Shown here: one piece after another, positions 1 to 9,493 of the stretch
How the letters are laid out: each line of letters begins with the position of its first letter
How positions within the stretch are numbered: position 1 is the stretch's first letter
Assembly: GCF_000024865.1 (NCBI RefSeq)
Contig: NC_013595.1
Location: forward strand, 1,178,001-1,242,000
Reading direction: 5' to 3'
From: Streptosporangium roseum DSM 43021
Lineage (GTDB): Bacteria > Actinomycetota > Actinomycetes > Streptosporangiales > Streptosporangiaceae
Length of the DNA stretch: 64,000 nt
The notes under the pieces: model-generated
What the model was told of the DNA's origin: nothing
The model's database searches: none
What the model saw: only the letters and a program-made list of their open reading frames with translations
Translations under genes and position numbers: made by a program

Positions 1-51
1 GCGTGAGCGCCCGGGGCTTTGATGCGCCGACGTACTTCAGAGAGGATTGAC

Positions 52-1677
<1,626 letters not shown>

Positions 1678-1694
1678 TCCCCGACGGGACCGTA

Positions 1695-1732
1695 CGGCCC
1701 GCGCCCCCTCGGGGCGCGGGCCGTTCCGTTTT
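1695..1732 (+). terminator. Rho-independent-like terminator after groEL1
   Basis: A perfect 13-bp GC stem (1695-1707 paired with 1711-1723) with a 3-nt loop is followed by a T-enriched stretch TTCCGTTTT. It begins 18 nt after the groEL1 stop codon. Confidence 0.85.
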
Positions 1733-1779
1733 CCGGTAAACCGAAAGGGGTCCCAAAGCGTCACCGTCTGTCGCGCGGA

Positions 1780-1949
1780 AGACCAAACGTTCTTCTGACA
1801 AATAGCTGACATATTCGGCTATCCAATGAAATATTTACGCATACCAAGGTCTTTACTGTCGCCATTCGATTACGCTCGGTTATCTCCGCCTCAATGTGAC
1901 CAATCCGTAGCCGTTTGCCATGACGACAGGCCGGATCAGGGCGGGCATC
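1780..1949 (+). promoter_or_regulatory. AT-rich promoter region of the sigma-factor gene
   Basis: This stretch is clearly more AT-rich than its surroundings and lies between the groEL1 terminator and the sigma gene. It contains two CTGACA hexamers (1795-1800 and 1806-1811) that resemble -35 boxes, 11 bp apart, followed by AT-rich candidates for -10 boxes near 1820-1835. The assignment is pattern-based only; transcription start mapping would be needed to fix it. Confidence 0.35.
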
Positions 1950-2588
1950 ATGCCTAACGTGACCGAGGGATGCGTCGCCGACGCCAAAAATGGGGTAAGG
2001 CTTGCGACGAGATCTGACGGGGTCGCCCACAGGGATGATCTCAAGGATCTGACAAGCCTCGCCGTTCAGGGGGATCGCACCGCGATCGAAACCCTGATCG
2101 CGCAGTTACGGCCAATGGTCGTCCGTTATTGCCGTGCTCGTCTCGGCCGGGTTTCCGGTCAATATCACATCGCAGACGACGTGGCCCAGGAAGTATGCAT
2201 CGCGGTGCTGTCCGCACTGCCCCGTTACCGGGACATGGGACGCCCGTTCGCCTCCTTCGTCTTCGGCATCGCCTCTCACAAGGTGGCCGACGCGTTGCGC
2301 AGCTCCGTGCGCTCCGCCGTACCCACCCAGGACCTCCCGGACGGGCCTGACGAGGGCCCGGGGCCGGAGGAGACCGTGGTCCGCTACATCGAGGCCGAGC
2401 ACGCCCGCAGGCTGCTCTCCAGGCTCCCGGACAACCAGCGCCAGCTGCTCATGCTCCGTGTGGTGTCGGGCCTCTCCGCGGAGGAGACGGGTAATGTACT
2501 GGGCATGTCACCAGGTGCGGTCCGCGTCGCCCAGCATCGGGCGCTGGCCCGGCTGCGGGCGATGGCCGAGCTGGAGTCGATAGCTTGA
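1950..2588 (+). CDS. ECF-type RNA polymerase sigma factor, SigD/ShbA group
   Basis: Cytoplasmic sigma factor of about 212 residues. Region 2 carries the DDVAQEV motif and region 4 a helix-turn-helix (LSAEETGNVLGMSPGAVRV). The position between groEL1 and guaB is that of sigD in M. tuberculosis and of shbA in Streptomyces, where ShbA drives transcription of the principal sigma factor gene; assignment to this group rests on synteny plus the fold. The ATG at 1950 is chosen because a purine-rich stretch (AGGGCGGG) precedes it; an in-frame ATG at 1920 lacks a visible ribosome site and would add ten residues. The very short protein downstream looks like a remnant of its anti-sigma partner. Confidence 0.85.
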   Translation: MPNVTEGCVADAKNGVRLATRSDGVAHRDDLKDLTSLAVQGDRTAIETLIAQLRPMVVRYCRARLGRVSGQYHIADDVAQEVCIAVLSALPRYRDMGRPFASFVFGIASHKVADALRSSVRSAVPTQDLPDGPDEGPGPEETVVRYIEAEHARRLLSRLPDNQRQLLMLRVVSGLSAEETGNVLGMSPGAVRVAQHRALARLRAMAELESIA

Positions 2589-2676
2589 CCGCGGAGCAGC
2601 CGAGCCCGGTCCGGCGGAGGCGTGGCTCGCGGAGCGGCGCCCGCGGCCCCGGCGGGAGCCCCGAACGGGCGGGGTC

Positions 2677-2880
2677 ATGACGGCGGTCCATCCGCGACGT
2701 CCGGCCCGGAGATACGGGCCGGAGGAGGATCCGGCGATCGCCGAGACCGACGCCCTCCTGGAGGCGCTCTCCCGCAGGCAGGCCGTCTCCACGTCCGACG
2801 TCGCGGTGAACCTGCTGTCCGCCCTGATCGACGACGTCGATCAGCGGCGTTCCTCGGTGTCGATCACCCCGTCCACGTAA
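2677..2880 (+). CDS. Small RsdA-like sigma-binding protein
   Basis: A 67-residue product directly downstream of the sigma gene. Its core (AETDALLEALS, then VNLLSALIDDVD) resembles the N-terminal sigma-D-binding segment of RsdA anti-sigma factors: a short acidic DALLxAL helix, a gap, and a second LLxxLxxDVD helix. Full-length RsdA proteins then have a transmembrane helix and an extracytoplasmic part; both are absent here, and the last residues run antisense to the DUF5319 gene (40 nt overlap). It may be a minimal soluble anti-sigma factor or a degraded remnant. No homology search was possible, so the identification rests on motif and position. Confidence 0.55.
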   Translation: MTAVHPRRPARRYGPEEDPAIAETDALLEALSRRQAVSTSDVAVNLLSALIDDVDQRRSSVSITPST

Positions 2881-3218
2881 CCCCGGGCGTACTCCCAGGT
2901 GACGTAGTCCGTGGGGGTGGGCTGGAAGGCGGGCTCGTGCACCTGCGGCCGGCCGTTCTCGATCATCTGGCGCAGGTTGCCGCGCAGCAGCTCCCAGTCG
3001 AAGTAGTGCTGCTCGCCGCACTCCGGGCAGTCGAGGACCAGGCCGAGCACCCCCTGGGGCTCCAGCAAGGAGCGGAAGACCTCCACGTCGGCGAGGTCGG
3101 TCATGGCCTCGTCGCGTTCGGCCGAGGTCAGCGGTTCGGGATCGCCGGGCTCCCCCAGCGCCGCCGCCGGGTCGTCGGGGTCATCCGCGAACGGGTCGCG
3201 AGGGACATCGTCGAGCAC
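2841..3218 (-). CDS. DUF5319 family protein
   Basis: A 125-residue acidic cytoplasmic protein with no known function. It carries the features I associate with DUF5319: an N-terminal DPF-DDP stretch, a CPECGEQHYFDW segment whose two cysteines could bind metal, and the C-terminal WEYARGYVDGV motif. In M. tuberculosis the family member Rv3412 sits between the anti-sigma gene rsdA and guaB2, which matches the position here and supports both the identification and the sigma-D context. It is transcribed opposite to the sigma gene and converges on the small RsdA-like gene. Confidence 0.85.
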   Translation of the reverse strand: MLDDVPRDPFADDPDDPAAALGEPGDPEPLTSAERDEAMTDLADVEVFRSLLEPQGVLGLVLDCPECGEQHYFDWELLRGNLRQMIENGRPQVHEPAFQPTPTDYVTWEYARGYVDGVIDTEERR

Positions 3219-3290
3219 GATCCCACCTTATGACCTGGATGCGGCCAACAGGGGCCGAACTACACCAGCCGCCCACGACCGTGCCCGGAA

Positions 3291-4301
3291 CTACACCAGC
3301 CACCCGCGGCGGGCGGCCTCCACGCCCGCCTGGAACCGCGACTGCGCGCCGAGTTCGGCCATGGCGTCGGCGAACCGGGAGCGCACCGTCCGGACCGAGA
3401 GCCCGAGCTGCCGGGCGATCATCTCGTCGGAGACCCCCTGGGCCGCCAGCCGCAGCACCCGCACCACGCCGTCGCCGCGGTGCGTCCACGGCAGCGGCGC
3501 CGCGCGGGTCCACAGCTCCTCGAAGAGCGAGCGCAGCGAGGCCACCACGATGGCCGCCCGGACCAGGTGGAAGTTGTAGGCGTTCTCCGCGAGGGTGCCG
3601 CCCCACTGGGCGGGCATGCCCGCGGCGTCGTCCCCGGCGACCAGGAACCAGCTCGGCACCACGTCGAGGGTGCGGACCTGGGCCCCAGCCCGCTCGAACT
3701 GGTCCAGCTTGTCCCGCAGGCCGGGGATCTCCAGCGTGTGGACCGGGATGACGGTCCGGGAGGAGAGCAGCCCGGTGCGCTGGGCCGCGATCCACTGGTC
3801 GGCGTAGCGGTGCGCGAAGTCGCTCACCGTCCGGCTGTCGGGGACGGCCGACAGCATTTCCAGCGGCGGCGCCTGGAGCGCCATGCCGACCACGCTCTCG
3901 TAGAGCTCGTCGGCCCCGCCGACCAGGTCCACCGCGAACTGGCCGGTCTGGTAGTCGAGCCCGGCGTCGTACTGATGGATGAAGCCCCGGATGGACCCGA
4001 GCACGGTGTCGATCCTGCGGCTCTCCGCGGCGAGCCGGTCCAGCCGCTCGGCGACCAGGTGGCCGAGGGCCGCGGCGGGGTGCCTGGCGAGATACTCCCC
4101 GCCCTGCTCGTCGACCACGCCCAGCCGCACCAGACTGGTCAGCTCGCGCCGCAGCGCCTCGGGCGAGCGGTCGGTGGCGTCGGCGAGCTCGGCGCAGGTG
4201 GCGCGGTGCAGGCGCAGCACCGTGTTGTACAGCGCGGTCTGCCCCGGGGTGAGGCCCAGGGTTTCGAGCGGGTCGGGCGGCGCGGATGTGTCAGTGCGCA
4301 T
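3291..4301 (-). CDS. TrmB-like/LuxR-type HTH transcriptional regulator
   Basis: A 336-residue cytoplasmic regulator with two DNA-binding-type regions. Residues about 12-70 form a winged helix of TrmB type (LGLTPGQTALYNTVLR, then ELADATDRSPEALRRELTSL). The C-terminal 60 residues form a LuxR-type helix-turn-helix (GVSDEMIARQLGLSVRTVRSRF). The middle part resembles the sensor-like domain of this actinobacterial family; its ligand is unknown. The ATG at 4301 is chosen because the product then starts MRTDTSAPPDPLETLGL and AGGAG lies 12 nt upstream; a longer frame to 4355 has no such site. It is divergent from guaB, but nothing shows that it controls guaB. Confidence 0.8.
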   Translation of the reverse strand: MRTDTSAPPDPLETLGLTPGQTALYNTVLRLHRATCAELADATDRSPEALRRELTSLVRLGVVDEQGGEYLARHPAAALGHLVAERLDRLAAESRRIDTVLGSIRGFIHQYDAGLDYQTGQFAVDLVGGADELYESVVGMALQAPPLEMLSAVPDSRTVSDFAHRYADQWIAAQRTGLLSSRTVIPVHTLEIPGLRDKLDQFERAGAQVRTLDVVPSWFLVAGDDAAGMPAQWGGTLAENAYNFHLVRAAIVVASLRSLFEELWTRAAPLPWTHRGDGVVRVLRLAAQGVSDEMIARQLGLSVRTVRSRFADAMAELGAQSRFQAGVEAARRGWLV

Positions 4302-4744
4302 CGGGGAGGGACTCCTGAGGTGACACGATCCCGAGAGGATAACCCGGCGAATCATCTCTGTCCGGGCGTTGCCCCGACTGGCGTGTCCGGTGCTGCGGTG
4401 TCATGTCCGGAGTGCGGATCCCGCCGCGGGCACCTCGTCTCCGGGGTGCAACTTCGTGCAATTGCACGTTTGCCCATTGCGACGTGGACGGACGGTGACG
4501 CAGGCTTGACGCAGCGTCGGCATCGGATGCGGGCAACGCCGCCGCCCGGACGCGGAGGGGGGTCCGGCGGCACGCAGGCGCCCCGTGACGATGCCGGTGA
4601 CCGGGGGACCGGGCGGGTCACCGACCGCTCGGTCCCTCGCTTTTCCCCCGGTGTCCTCCAGGTTTGGAGCCAGACTCTAAACTGAGACTCAGGGGGCCGG
4701 CGCCTTTCCCCACTTATGAGAGCGCCGTGGCAGGAGGGTTGCAG
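4302..4744. promoter_or_regulatory. Intergenic region between the divergent regulator and guaB
   Basis: A 443-bp non-coding gap that must hold promoters for both neighbours. An AT-richer patch with TAAACT (4678-4683) could be a guaB -10 box but lacks a convincing -35 partner. The guaB ribosome site AGGAGG (4732-4737) closes the region. No conserved RNA structure or long repeat was evident by eye. Confidence 0.4.
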
Positions 4745-6226
4745 ATGGCCAAGTTCACCGAGCCGGGGCTCACGTTCGACGATGTGCTCCTGGTTCCCGC
4801 GTATTCGGACCTGCAGCCCGGTGAGGCTGATACCAGTACGCGGCTTTCACGCGGGATCACCCTGCGTATCCCGCTGATCTCGGCGGCGATGGACACGGTC
4901 ACCGAGGCTCGCATGGCGGTGGCGATGGCCCGTCAGGGCGGCATCGGCATCCTGCACCGCAACCTCTCCATCGAGGACCAGGCGCAGCAGGCCGACCTCG
5001 TCAAGCGCTCCGAGGCCGGGATGGTCACCAACCCGGTCACCTGCTCACCGGACGACACCCTCGCCGACGTCGAGCGCCTCTGCGCCACCTACCGGATCTC
5101 CGGTGTCCCGGTGACCGGCCCGGACGGCGTGCTCGTCGGCATCGTCACCAACCGCGACATGCGCTTCGAGACCGACCAGCACCGTCCGGTGCGCGAGGTC
5201 ATGACCCCGATGCCGCTGGTCACCGCGCCGGTGGGGGTCTCCAGGGACGGCGCGTTCGAGCTGCTCAGGCAGAACAAGATCGAGAAGCTTCCGCTGGTCG
5301 ACGCCGGCGGGCGGCTCCGCGGGCTCATCACCGTCAAGGACTTCACCAAGAGCGAGCAGTATCCGCTCGCCACCAAGGACGCCGACGGCCGGCTCGTCGT
5401 GGGGGCGGCCATCGGCGTCGGGGGTGACGCCGAGCAGCGGGCGGCGGCCCTGATCGAGGCCGGTGTCGACGTGATCATCGTCGACGTCGCCCACGGTCAC
5501 TCCAAGGGACTCGCCGACATGATCTCCACGATCAAGGCCAACAGCCGGGTCGAGGTGATCGGCGGCAACATCGCCACCCGCGCGGGCGCCCAGATGCTGA
5601 TCGACGCCGGGGCCGACGCCGTCAAGGTCGGCGTCGGGCCGGGCTCCATCTGCACCACCCGCGTGGTCGCCGGCGTCGGCGCGCCGCAGGTGACGGCCAT
5701 CCACGAGGCCTCCCTGGCCGCCGGTCCGGCCGGGGTGCCGGTGATCGGCGACGGTGGCCTCCAGTACTCCGGCGACATCGTCAAGGCCATCGCGGCCGGC
5801 GCCGACGCGGTGATGCTGGGCTCGCTCCTGGCGGGATGTGAGGAGTCCCCGGGTGAGCTGATCTTCATCAACGGCAAGCAGTTCAAGTCCTACAGGGGGA
5901 TGGGCTCGCTCGGCGCGGTCCGCAACCGCGAGCGCGGCGGCGCCTCCTTCAGCAAGGACCGCTACGCCCAGGCCGACGTCGGCGGCGAGGACAAGTTCAT
6001 CCCCGAGGGCATCGAGGGCCAGGTGCCCTACCGCGGCCCGGTCGCGGCGGTCGCCCACCAGCTCGTCGGCGGTCTGCGCCAGGGCATGTGGTACTCGGGG
6101 TGCCGCACGATCGCGGACATGCACACCAGCTGCGAGCTCATGCCGATCACGGCGGCGGGTCTCAAGGAGAGCCACCCGCACGACATCCAGATGACGGTCG
6201 AGGCTCCGAACTACCACCGCCGATAG
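4745..6226 (+). CDS. guaB: Inosine-5'-monophosphate dehydrogenase
   Basis: Catalyses NAD-dependent oxidation of IMP to XMP, the committed step to GMP. The 493-residue product starts at ATG 4745, 7 nt after AGGAGG. The TIM-barrel core is interrupted at about residues 95-215 by a CBS-domain pair (VTNRDMRF and LITVKDF end the two CBS units). The catalytic loop GPGSICTTR carries the active-site cysteine, and the flap region has YRGMGSLGAV. The next gene, guaB3, follows in the same direction and guaA lies in the same neighbourhood, so the window holds the IMP-to-GMP branch. Confidence 0.97.
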   Translation: MAKFTEPGLTFDDVLLVPAYSDLQPGEADTSTRLSRGITLRIPLISAAMDTVTEARMAVAMARQGGIGILHRNLSIEDQAQQADLVKRSEAGMVTNPVTCSPDDTLADVERLCATYRISGVPVTGPDGVLVGIVTNRDMRFETDQHRPVREVMTPMPLVTAPVGVSRDGAFELLRQNKIEKLPLVDAGGRLRGLITVKDFTKSEQYPLATKDADGRLVVGAAIGVGGDAEQRAAALIEAGVDVIIVDVAHGHSKGLADMISTIKANSRVEVIGGNIATRAGAQMLIDAGADAVKVGVGPGSICTTRVVAGVGAPQVTAIHEASLAAGPAGVPVIGDGGLQYSGDIVKAIAAGADAVMLGSLLAGCEESPGELIFINGKQFKSYRGMGSLGAVRNRERGGASFSKDRYAQADVGGEDKFIPEGIEGQVPYRGPVAAVAHQLVGGLRQGMWYSGCRTIADMHTSCELMPITAAGLKESHPHDIQMTVEAPNYHRR

Positions 6227-6361
6227 GGTCCTGTCGCGGATGCCGAGGACGAACCCGGGGATCCGCGCCAGGCTCGGCGAGCAGGCGGGCCACAACGGCA
6301 CTGTACGGCTTGCGCCCGCTTGGCGTGAGCCGTACACGCATGGAATGGGAAAGACAGAAAT

Positions 6362-7480
6362 ATGACTCAGGTGGAGATCGGGCGCGGCAAGAACGGCCGT
6401 CGCGCCTACGCCCTCGACGAGATCGGCATCGTCCCGTCCCGTCGCACCCGCGACCCGGAAGAGGTCTCGATCGCCTGGCAGATCGACGCCTACCGGTTCG
6501 ACCTGCCCGTCGTGGTGAGCCCGATGGACAGCGTGGTCTCGCCCAGGACCGCGATCGAGGTCGGCCGGCTCGGCGGTCTCGCCGTGCTCGACCTCGAAGG
6601 ACTGTGGACCCGCTACGAGGACCCGACGCCGTTGCTGGCGGAGGTGGCCGAGCTCAAGGGTGAGGCCGCGACGAAGCGGCTCCAGGAGATCTACGACGCG
6701 CCGATCAGGGACGAGCTGATCGGCCGGCGGATCGAGGAGATCCGCGCGGCGGGGGTGACCACGGCCGTCCGGCTGTCCCCGCAGCGCACGGTCCAGCACC
6801 ACAAGGCCGTGATCGACGCGGGTGTGGACATCTTCGTGATCCGCGGCACCACGGTCTCCGCCGAGCACGTCTCCGGCCGGGCCGAGCCGCTGAACCTCAA
6901 GCAGTTCATCTACGAGCTCGACGTCCCGGTGATCGTCGGCGGCTGTGCCACCTACACCGCGGCGCTCCACCTGATGCGGACCGGCGCGGCCGGCGTGCTC
7001 GTCGGCTTCGGCGGCGGCGCCTCGCACACCACCCGCACGGTGCTGGGCGTGGTGGTGCCGATGGCCACCGCGATCTCCGACGTGGCCGCGGCCCGCCGCG
7101 ACTACATGGACGAGTCCGGCGGCCGCTACGTGCACGTCATCGCCGACGGCGGCATGGGCACCTCCGGCGACATCGCCAAGGCGATCGCCTGCGGCGCCGA
7201 CGCGGTCATGGTCGGCTCGCCGCTGGCCAGGGCCGTCGAGGCCCCCGGCCACGGCTTCCACTGGGGTTCGGAGGCGCAGCACCCCGAGCTGCCCCGGGGC
7301 AAGCGGGTCGAGTTCGGCACGGTCGGCACGCTGGAGCAGATCCTGCACGGCCCGTCCTCGGTGGCCGACGGTTCGATGAACCTGATGGGCGCGCTCAAGC
7401 GCACGATGGCCACCGCCGGATACTCCGACCTGAAGGAGTTCCAGCGGGTCGAGGTCGTCGTCGCCCCGCACACCTCCTGA
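6362..7480 (+). CDS. guaB3: GuaB3 family IMP dehydrogenase-like protein
   Basis: A 372-residue IMPDH/GMP-reductase family TIM-barrel protein lacking CBS domains. It aligns with GuaB by eye through the nucleotide-binding loop and the later IADGGMGTSGDIAKAI phosphate-binding motif. Where GuaB has the catalytic loop GPGSICTTR, this protein reads GGGASHTTR, so the thiol nucleophile position is histidine. Actinobacterial GuaB3 proteins are conserved next to guaB but their reaction is not settled. The ATG at 6362 follows a GGGAAAG ribosome site. A 135-bp gap separates it from guaB, so it may be co-transcribed or have its own promoter. Confidence 0.92.
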   Translation: MTQVEIGRGKNGRRAYALDEIGIVPSRRTRDPEEVSIAWQIDAYRFDLPVVVSPMDSVVSPRTAIEVGRLGGLAVLDLEGLWTRYEDPTPLLAEVAELKGEAATKRLQEIYDAPIRDELIGRRIEEIRAAGVTTAVRLSPQRTVQHHKAVIDAGVDIFVIRGTTVSAEHVSGRAEPLNLKQFIYELDVPVIVGGCATYTAALHLMRTGAAGVLVGFGGGASHTTRTVLGVVVPMATAISDVAAARRDYMDESGGRYVHVIADGGMGTSGDIAKAIACGADAVMVGSPLARAVEAPGHGFHWGSEAQHPELPRGKRVEFGTVGTLEQILHGPSSVADGSMNLMGALKRTMATAGYSDLKEFQRVEVVVAPHTS

Positions 7481-7498
7481 CGCAGGCAGACGTCTCGC

Positions 7499-7531
7499 GC
7501 GGACGCCCGGCCCGCCGGGCCGGGCGTCCGC
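7499..7531 (+). terminator. Stem-loop after guaB3
   Basis: A perfect 14-bp GC stem (7499-7512 paired with 7518-7531) with a 5-nt loop lies 18 nt after the guaB3 stop. No T-tract follows, as is common for actinobacterial intrinsic terminators. Confidence 0.75.
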
Positions 7532-7635
7532 CGTCCCTCCGGTGCGTCCCGTGCGGGCACGGCGTGCCGGGCGGCGGGGAGACGTAAGGGATCCGCGAAA
7601 GTGACGTATGGGGGAAAATCTGTGAACATGCCCAT

Positions 7636-8571
7636 GTGTCGGATGATCGCGAGCTCCGGGGCGCTCTCAGCGAGGGCCCGTTCCACGTCGCGCTCCGCGC
7701 CGCGGTGGAGGCGCGCGGCCTGACCCTGGACCGGCTCCGCCAGCGCCTGGAAGAGCGCGGCCTGCGGGTCGGGATGACGAGTTTGAGCTACTGGCAGCAG
7801 GGCCTGCGCCGTCCCGAACGGCCGGAGTCGCTGCGCGCCGTACGCGCGCTGGAGGAGATCCTCATCCTGCCGCCGCGCTCGCTGATGGGCCTGCTCGGCC
7901 CGCCCCGGCCACGGGGCCGGGGCCAGAGCGCCGGGTCGCAGCCGGAAGCGGCGTCCCACTCCTCGATCATGGAGCCGGCGCGTGCCCTGTCGACCCTGCT
8001 GCACGAGCTGGACGGGGTGGCCGACGACCGCCGGCTGCACATCGCCGGGATGTACGAGTCACTGCAGATCGGGGCGGACCGCAGCACCACCCGGCGCGAG
8101 ACGCTCCAGGTGGTGCAGGCGCACGAGGACGCCGCCGACCGCTACATCATGGTCTACCGGGGCGACATCGGATGCGACGTGGAGCGCGTGCGGATCCGGG
8201 CCCTGGAGGACTGCCGGGTCGGCCGGGTCCGCCGTGACGGGCCGACCGCCCTGGTGGTGGCCGAGCTGCTGTTCGACCGGGCGCTCCGGACCGGGGACAC
8301 CCAGGTGATCCGCTACGAGCTCGCCGACCCGAGCGGCGTGGAGGCCACCGAGTACGAACGGAGCTTCCGCTTCCCGGCGGGCCAGTACATGCTCCGGGTG
8401 AGCTTCGCCGCCGCGGCCCTGCCGGTCGGCGTCCGCCGCTTCGCCCGCCACGACTCCGCCGCGGGCGAGCACGACCAGGGCGAGCTCACTCTCAACGCCC
8501 ACCACGCGGTCCACCTGGTGACCGGCTCGCTCCAGCCCGGCCTGATCGGCATCCGCTGGAGGTGGTCGTGA
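7636..8571 (+). CDS. XRE-like DNA-binding protein of unknown role
   Basis: A 311-residue protein starting at GTG 7636. Residues about 15-75 look like a helix-turn-helix of the XRE type (LTLDRLRQRLEERG, then MTSLSYWQQGLRRPE and ALEEIL), a layout seen in actinobacterial regulators. The remaining 200 residues have no motif I recognise; they contain many charged residues and predicted beta strands (RYELADPSGVEATEYERSF). It is likely cytoplasmic because no signal peptide or membrane segment is visible. Its stop codon lies inside a 15-bp tandem repeat that also covers the end of the convergent aldolase gene. What it regulates cannot be read from the sequence. Confidence 0.7.
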   Translation: MSDDRELRGALSEGPFHVALRAAVEARGLTLDRLRQRLEERGLRVGMTSLSYWQQGLRRPERPESLRAVRALEEILILPPRSLMGLLGPPRPRGRGQSAGSQPEAASHSSIMEPARALSTLLHELDGVADDRRLHIAGMYESLQIGADRSTTRRETLQVVQAHEDAADRYIMVYRGDIGCDVERVRIRALEDCRVGRVRRDGPTALVVAELLFDRALRTGDTQVIRYELADPSGVEATEYERSFRFPAGQYMLRVSFAAAALPVGVRRFARHDSAAGEHDQGELTLNAHHAVHLVTGSLQPGLIGIRWRWS

Positions 8572-8625
8572 CCAGCCGGGTCGTGACCAGCCGGGCCGTG
8601 ATCAGCCGGGCCGTGATCAGCCGGC
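8566..8625. repeat. Four 15-bp tandem repeats bridging two convergent stop codons
   Basis: Four consecutive 15-bp units (8566-8580, 8581-8595, 8596-8610, 8611-8625), consensus (T/C)CGTGA(C/T)CAGCCGGG. Unit 1 contains the TGA of the XRE-like gene (8569-8571) and unit 4 contains the stop of the aldolase gene on the other strand (8617-8619). The whole intergenic space is therefore made of copies of the gene ends. Confidence 0.9.
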
Positions 8626-9441
8626 CAGCACGCCGAGGAGGCGGGTGACCTCGGTGGCGACGGCCGTACGGCCGGCCCCGACGTACTTGCGGGAGTCCAC
8701 GACCTTCTCGTCGGCGGCCAGGCGGTCGCGGATCGCACGGGTGAAGGTCTTGTTGAGGTGCGTGGAGATGTTGATCTTCTTCATGCCGTGCCGTACGGCG
8801 GCGCGCAGGGTCTCGTCCGGCACGCCGGAGGAGCCGTGGAGCACCAGCGGGACCGGGACCGCGGCGCGCAGGGCGGCGATCAGCTCCAGGTCGAGGACGG
8901 CATCCCTGGTCGTCATGGCGTGGGAGCTGCCCACGGCCACGGCCAGCGCGTCCACACCCGTCCTGGCCACGTAGTCCACCGCCTCGTGCGGCCTGGTCCG
9001 CGCCCCCGGCGCGTGCACGCCGTCCTTGCCGCCCACCTCGCCGAGCTCGGCCTCCACCCACAGGCCCCGCCGATGGCACAGGGCGGCCACCTCGGCCGTG
9101 AGCGTCACGTTCTCCTCGTCGGGCAGCGCCGAGGCGTCGAACATCACCGATCCCAGGCCCAGCTCCACGGCCTCCTCGACGAGCGCGCGATCGGTGGCGT
9201 GGTCGAGGTGCACGGCCACGGGCACCGCCGCAGCCCTGGCCACCGCGAGCGAGGCGGCGGCGATCGGGGCGAGGGCGCCGTGGTAGCGGACGCAGTTCTC
9301 GCTGATCTGCAGCACGACGGGCGCGCCCGCCGCCTCCGCCCCCGCGACGATCGCCTCGGCGTGCTCCAGCTGGATGACGTTGAACGCGCCGACGCCCGCC
9401 GGAGCGTCGCGGATGATGTCGCCGATACCGACAACAGGCAT
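8617..9441 (-). CDS. Class II ketose-bisphosphate aldolase (GatY/KbaY type)
   Basis: Zinc-dependent aldolase that splits tagatose- or fructose-1,6-bisphosphate into dihydroxyacetone phosphate and glyceraldehyde 3-phosphate. The 274-residue product has the length of GatY/KbaY. Visible motifs are HLDHATD (zinc-binding histidine and catalytic aspartate), EAELGEVGGKDG, VGSSHAM, LHGSSGVPDE (second metal site) and GMKKINIST (phosphate binding). The ATG at 9441 follows AAAGGG; a longer frame lacks family similarity. It is the last gene of the aminosugar operon, 52 nt after pfkB. Sequence alone does not separate tagatose from fructose substrates; the operon context makes tagatose-1,6-bisphosphate a reasonable guess. 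Confidence 0.9.
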   Translation of the reverse strand: MPVVGIGDIIRDAPAGVGAFNVIQLEHAEAIVAGAEAAGAPVVLQISENCVRYHGALAPIAAASLAVARAAAVPVAVHLDHATDRALVEEAVELGLGSVMFDASALPDEENVTLTAEVAALCHRRGLWVEAELGEVGGKDGVHAPGARTRPHEAVDYVARTGVDALAVAVGSSHAMTTRDAVLDLELIAALRAAVPVPLVLHGSSGVPDETLRAAVRHGMKKINISTHLNKTFTRAIRDRLAADEKVVDSRKYVGAGRTAVATEVTRLLGVLAG

Positions 9442-9493
9442 GATGACCCTTTCGTATATGGGATTACCGGTCCGATGCCGAGCACCGGCCGCT

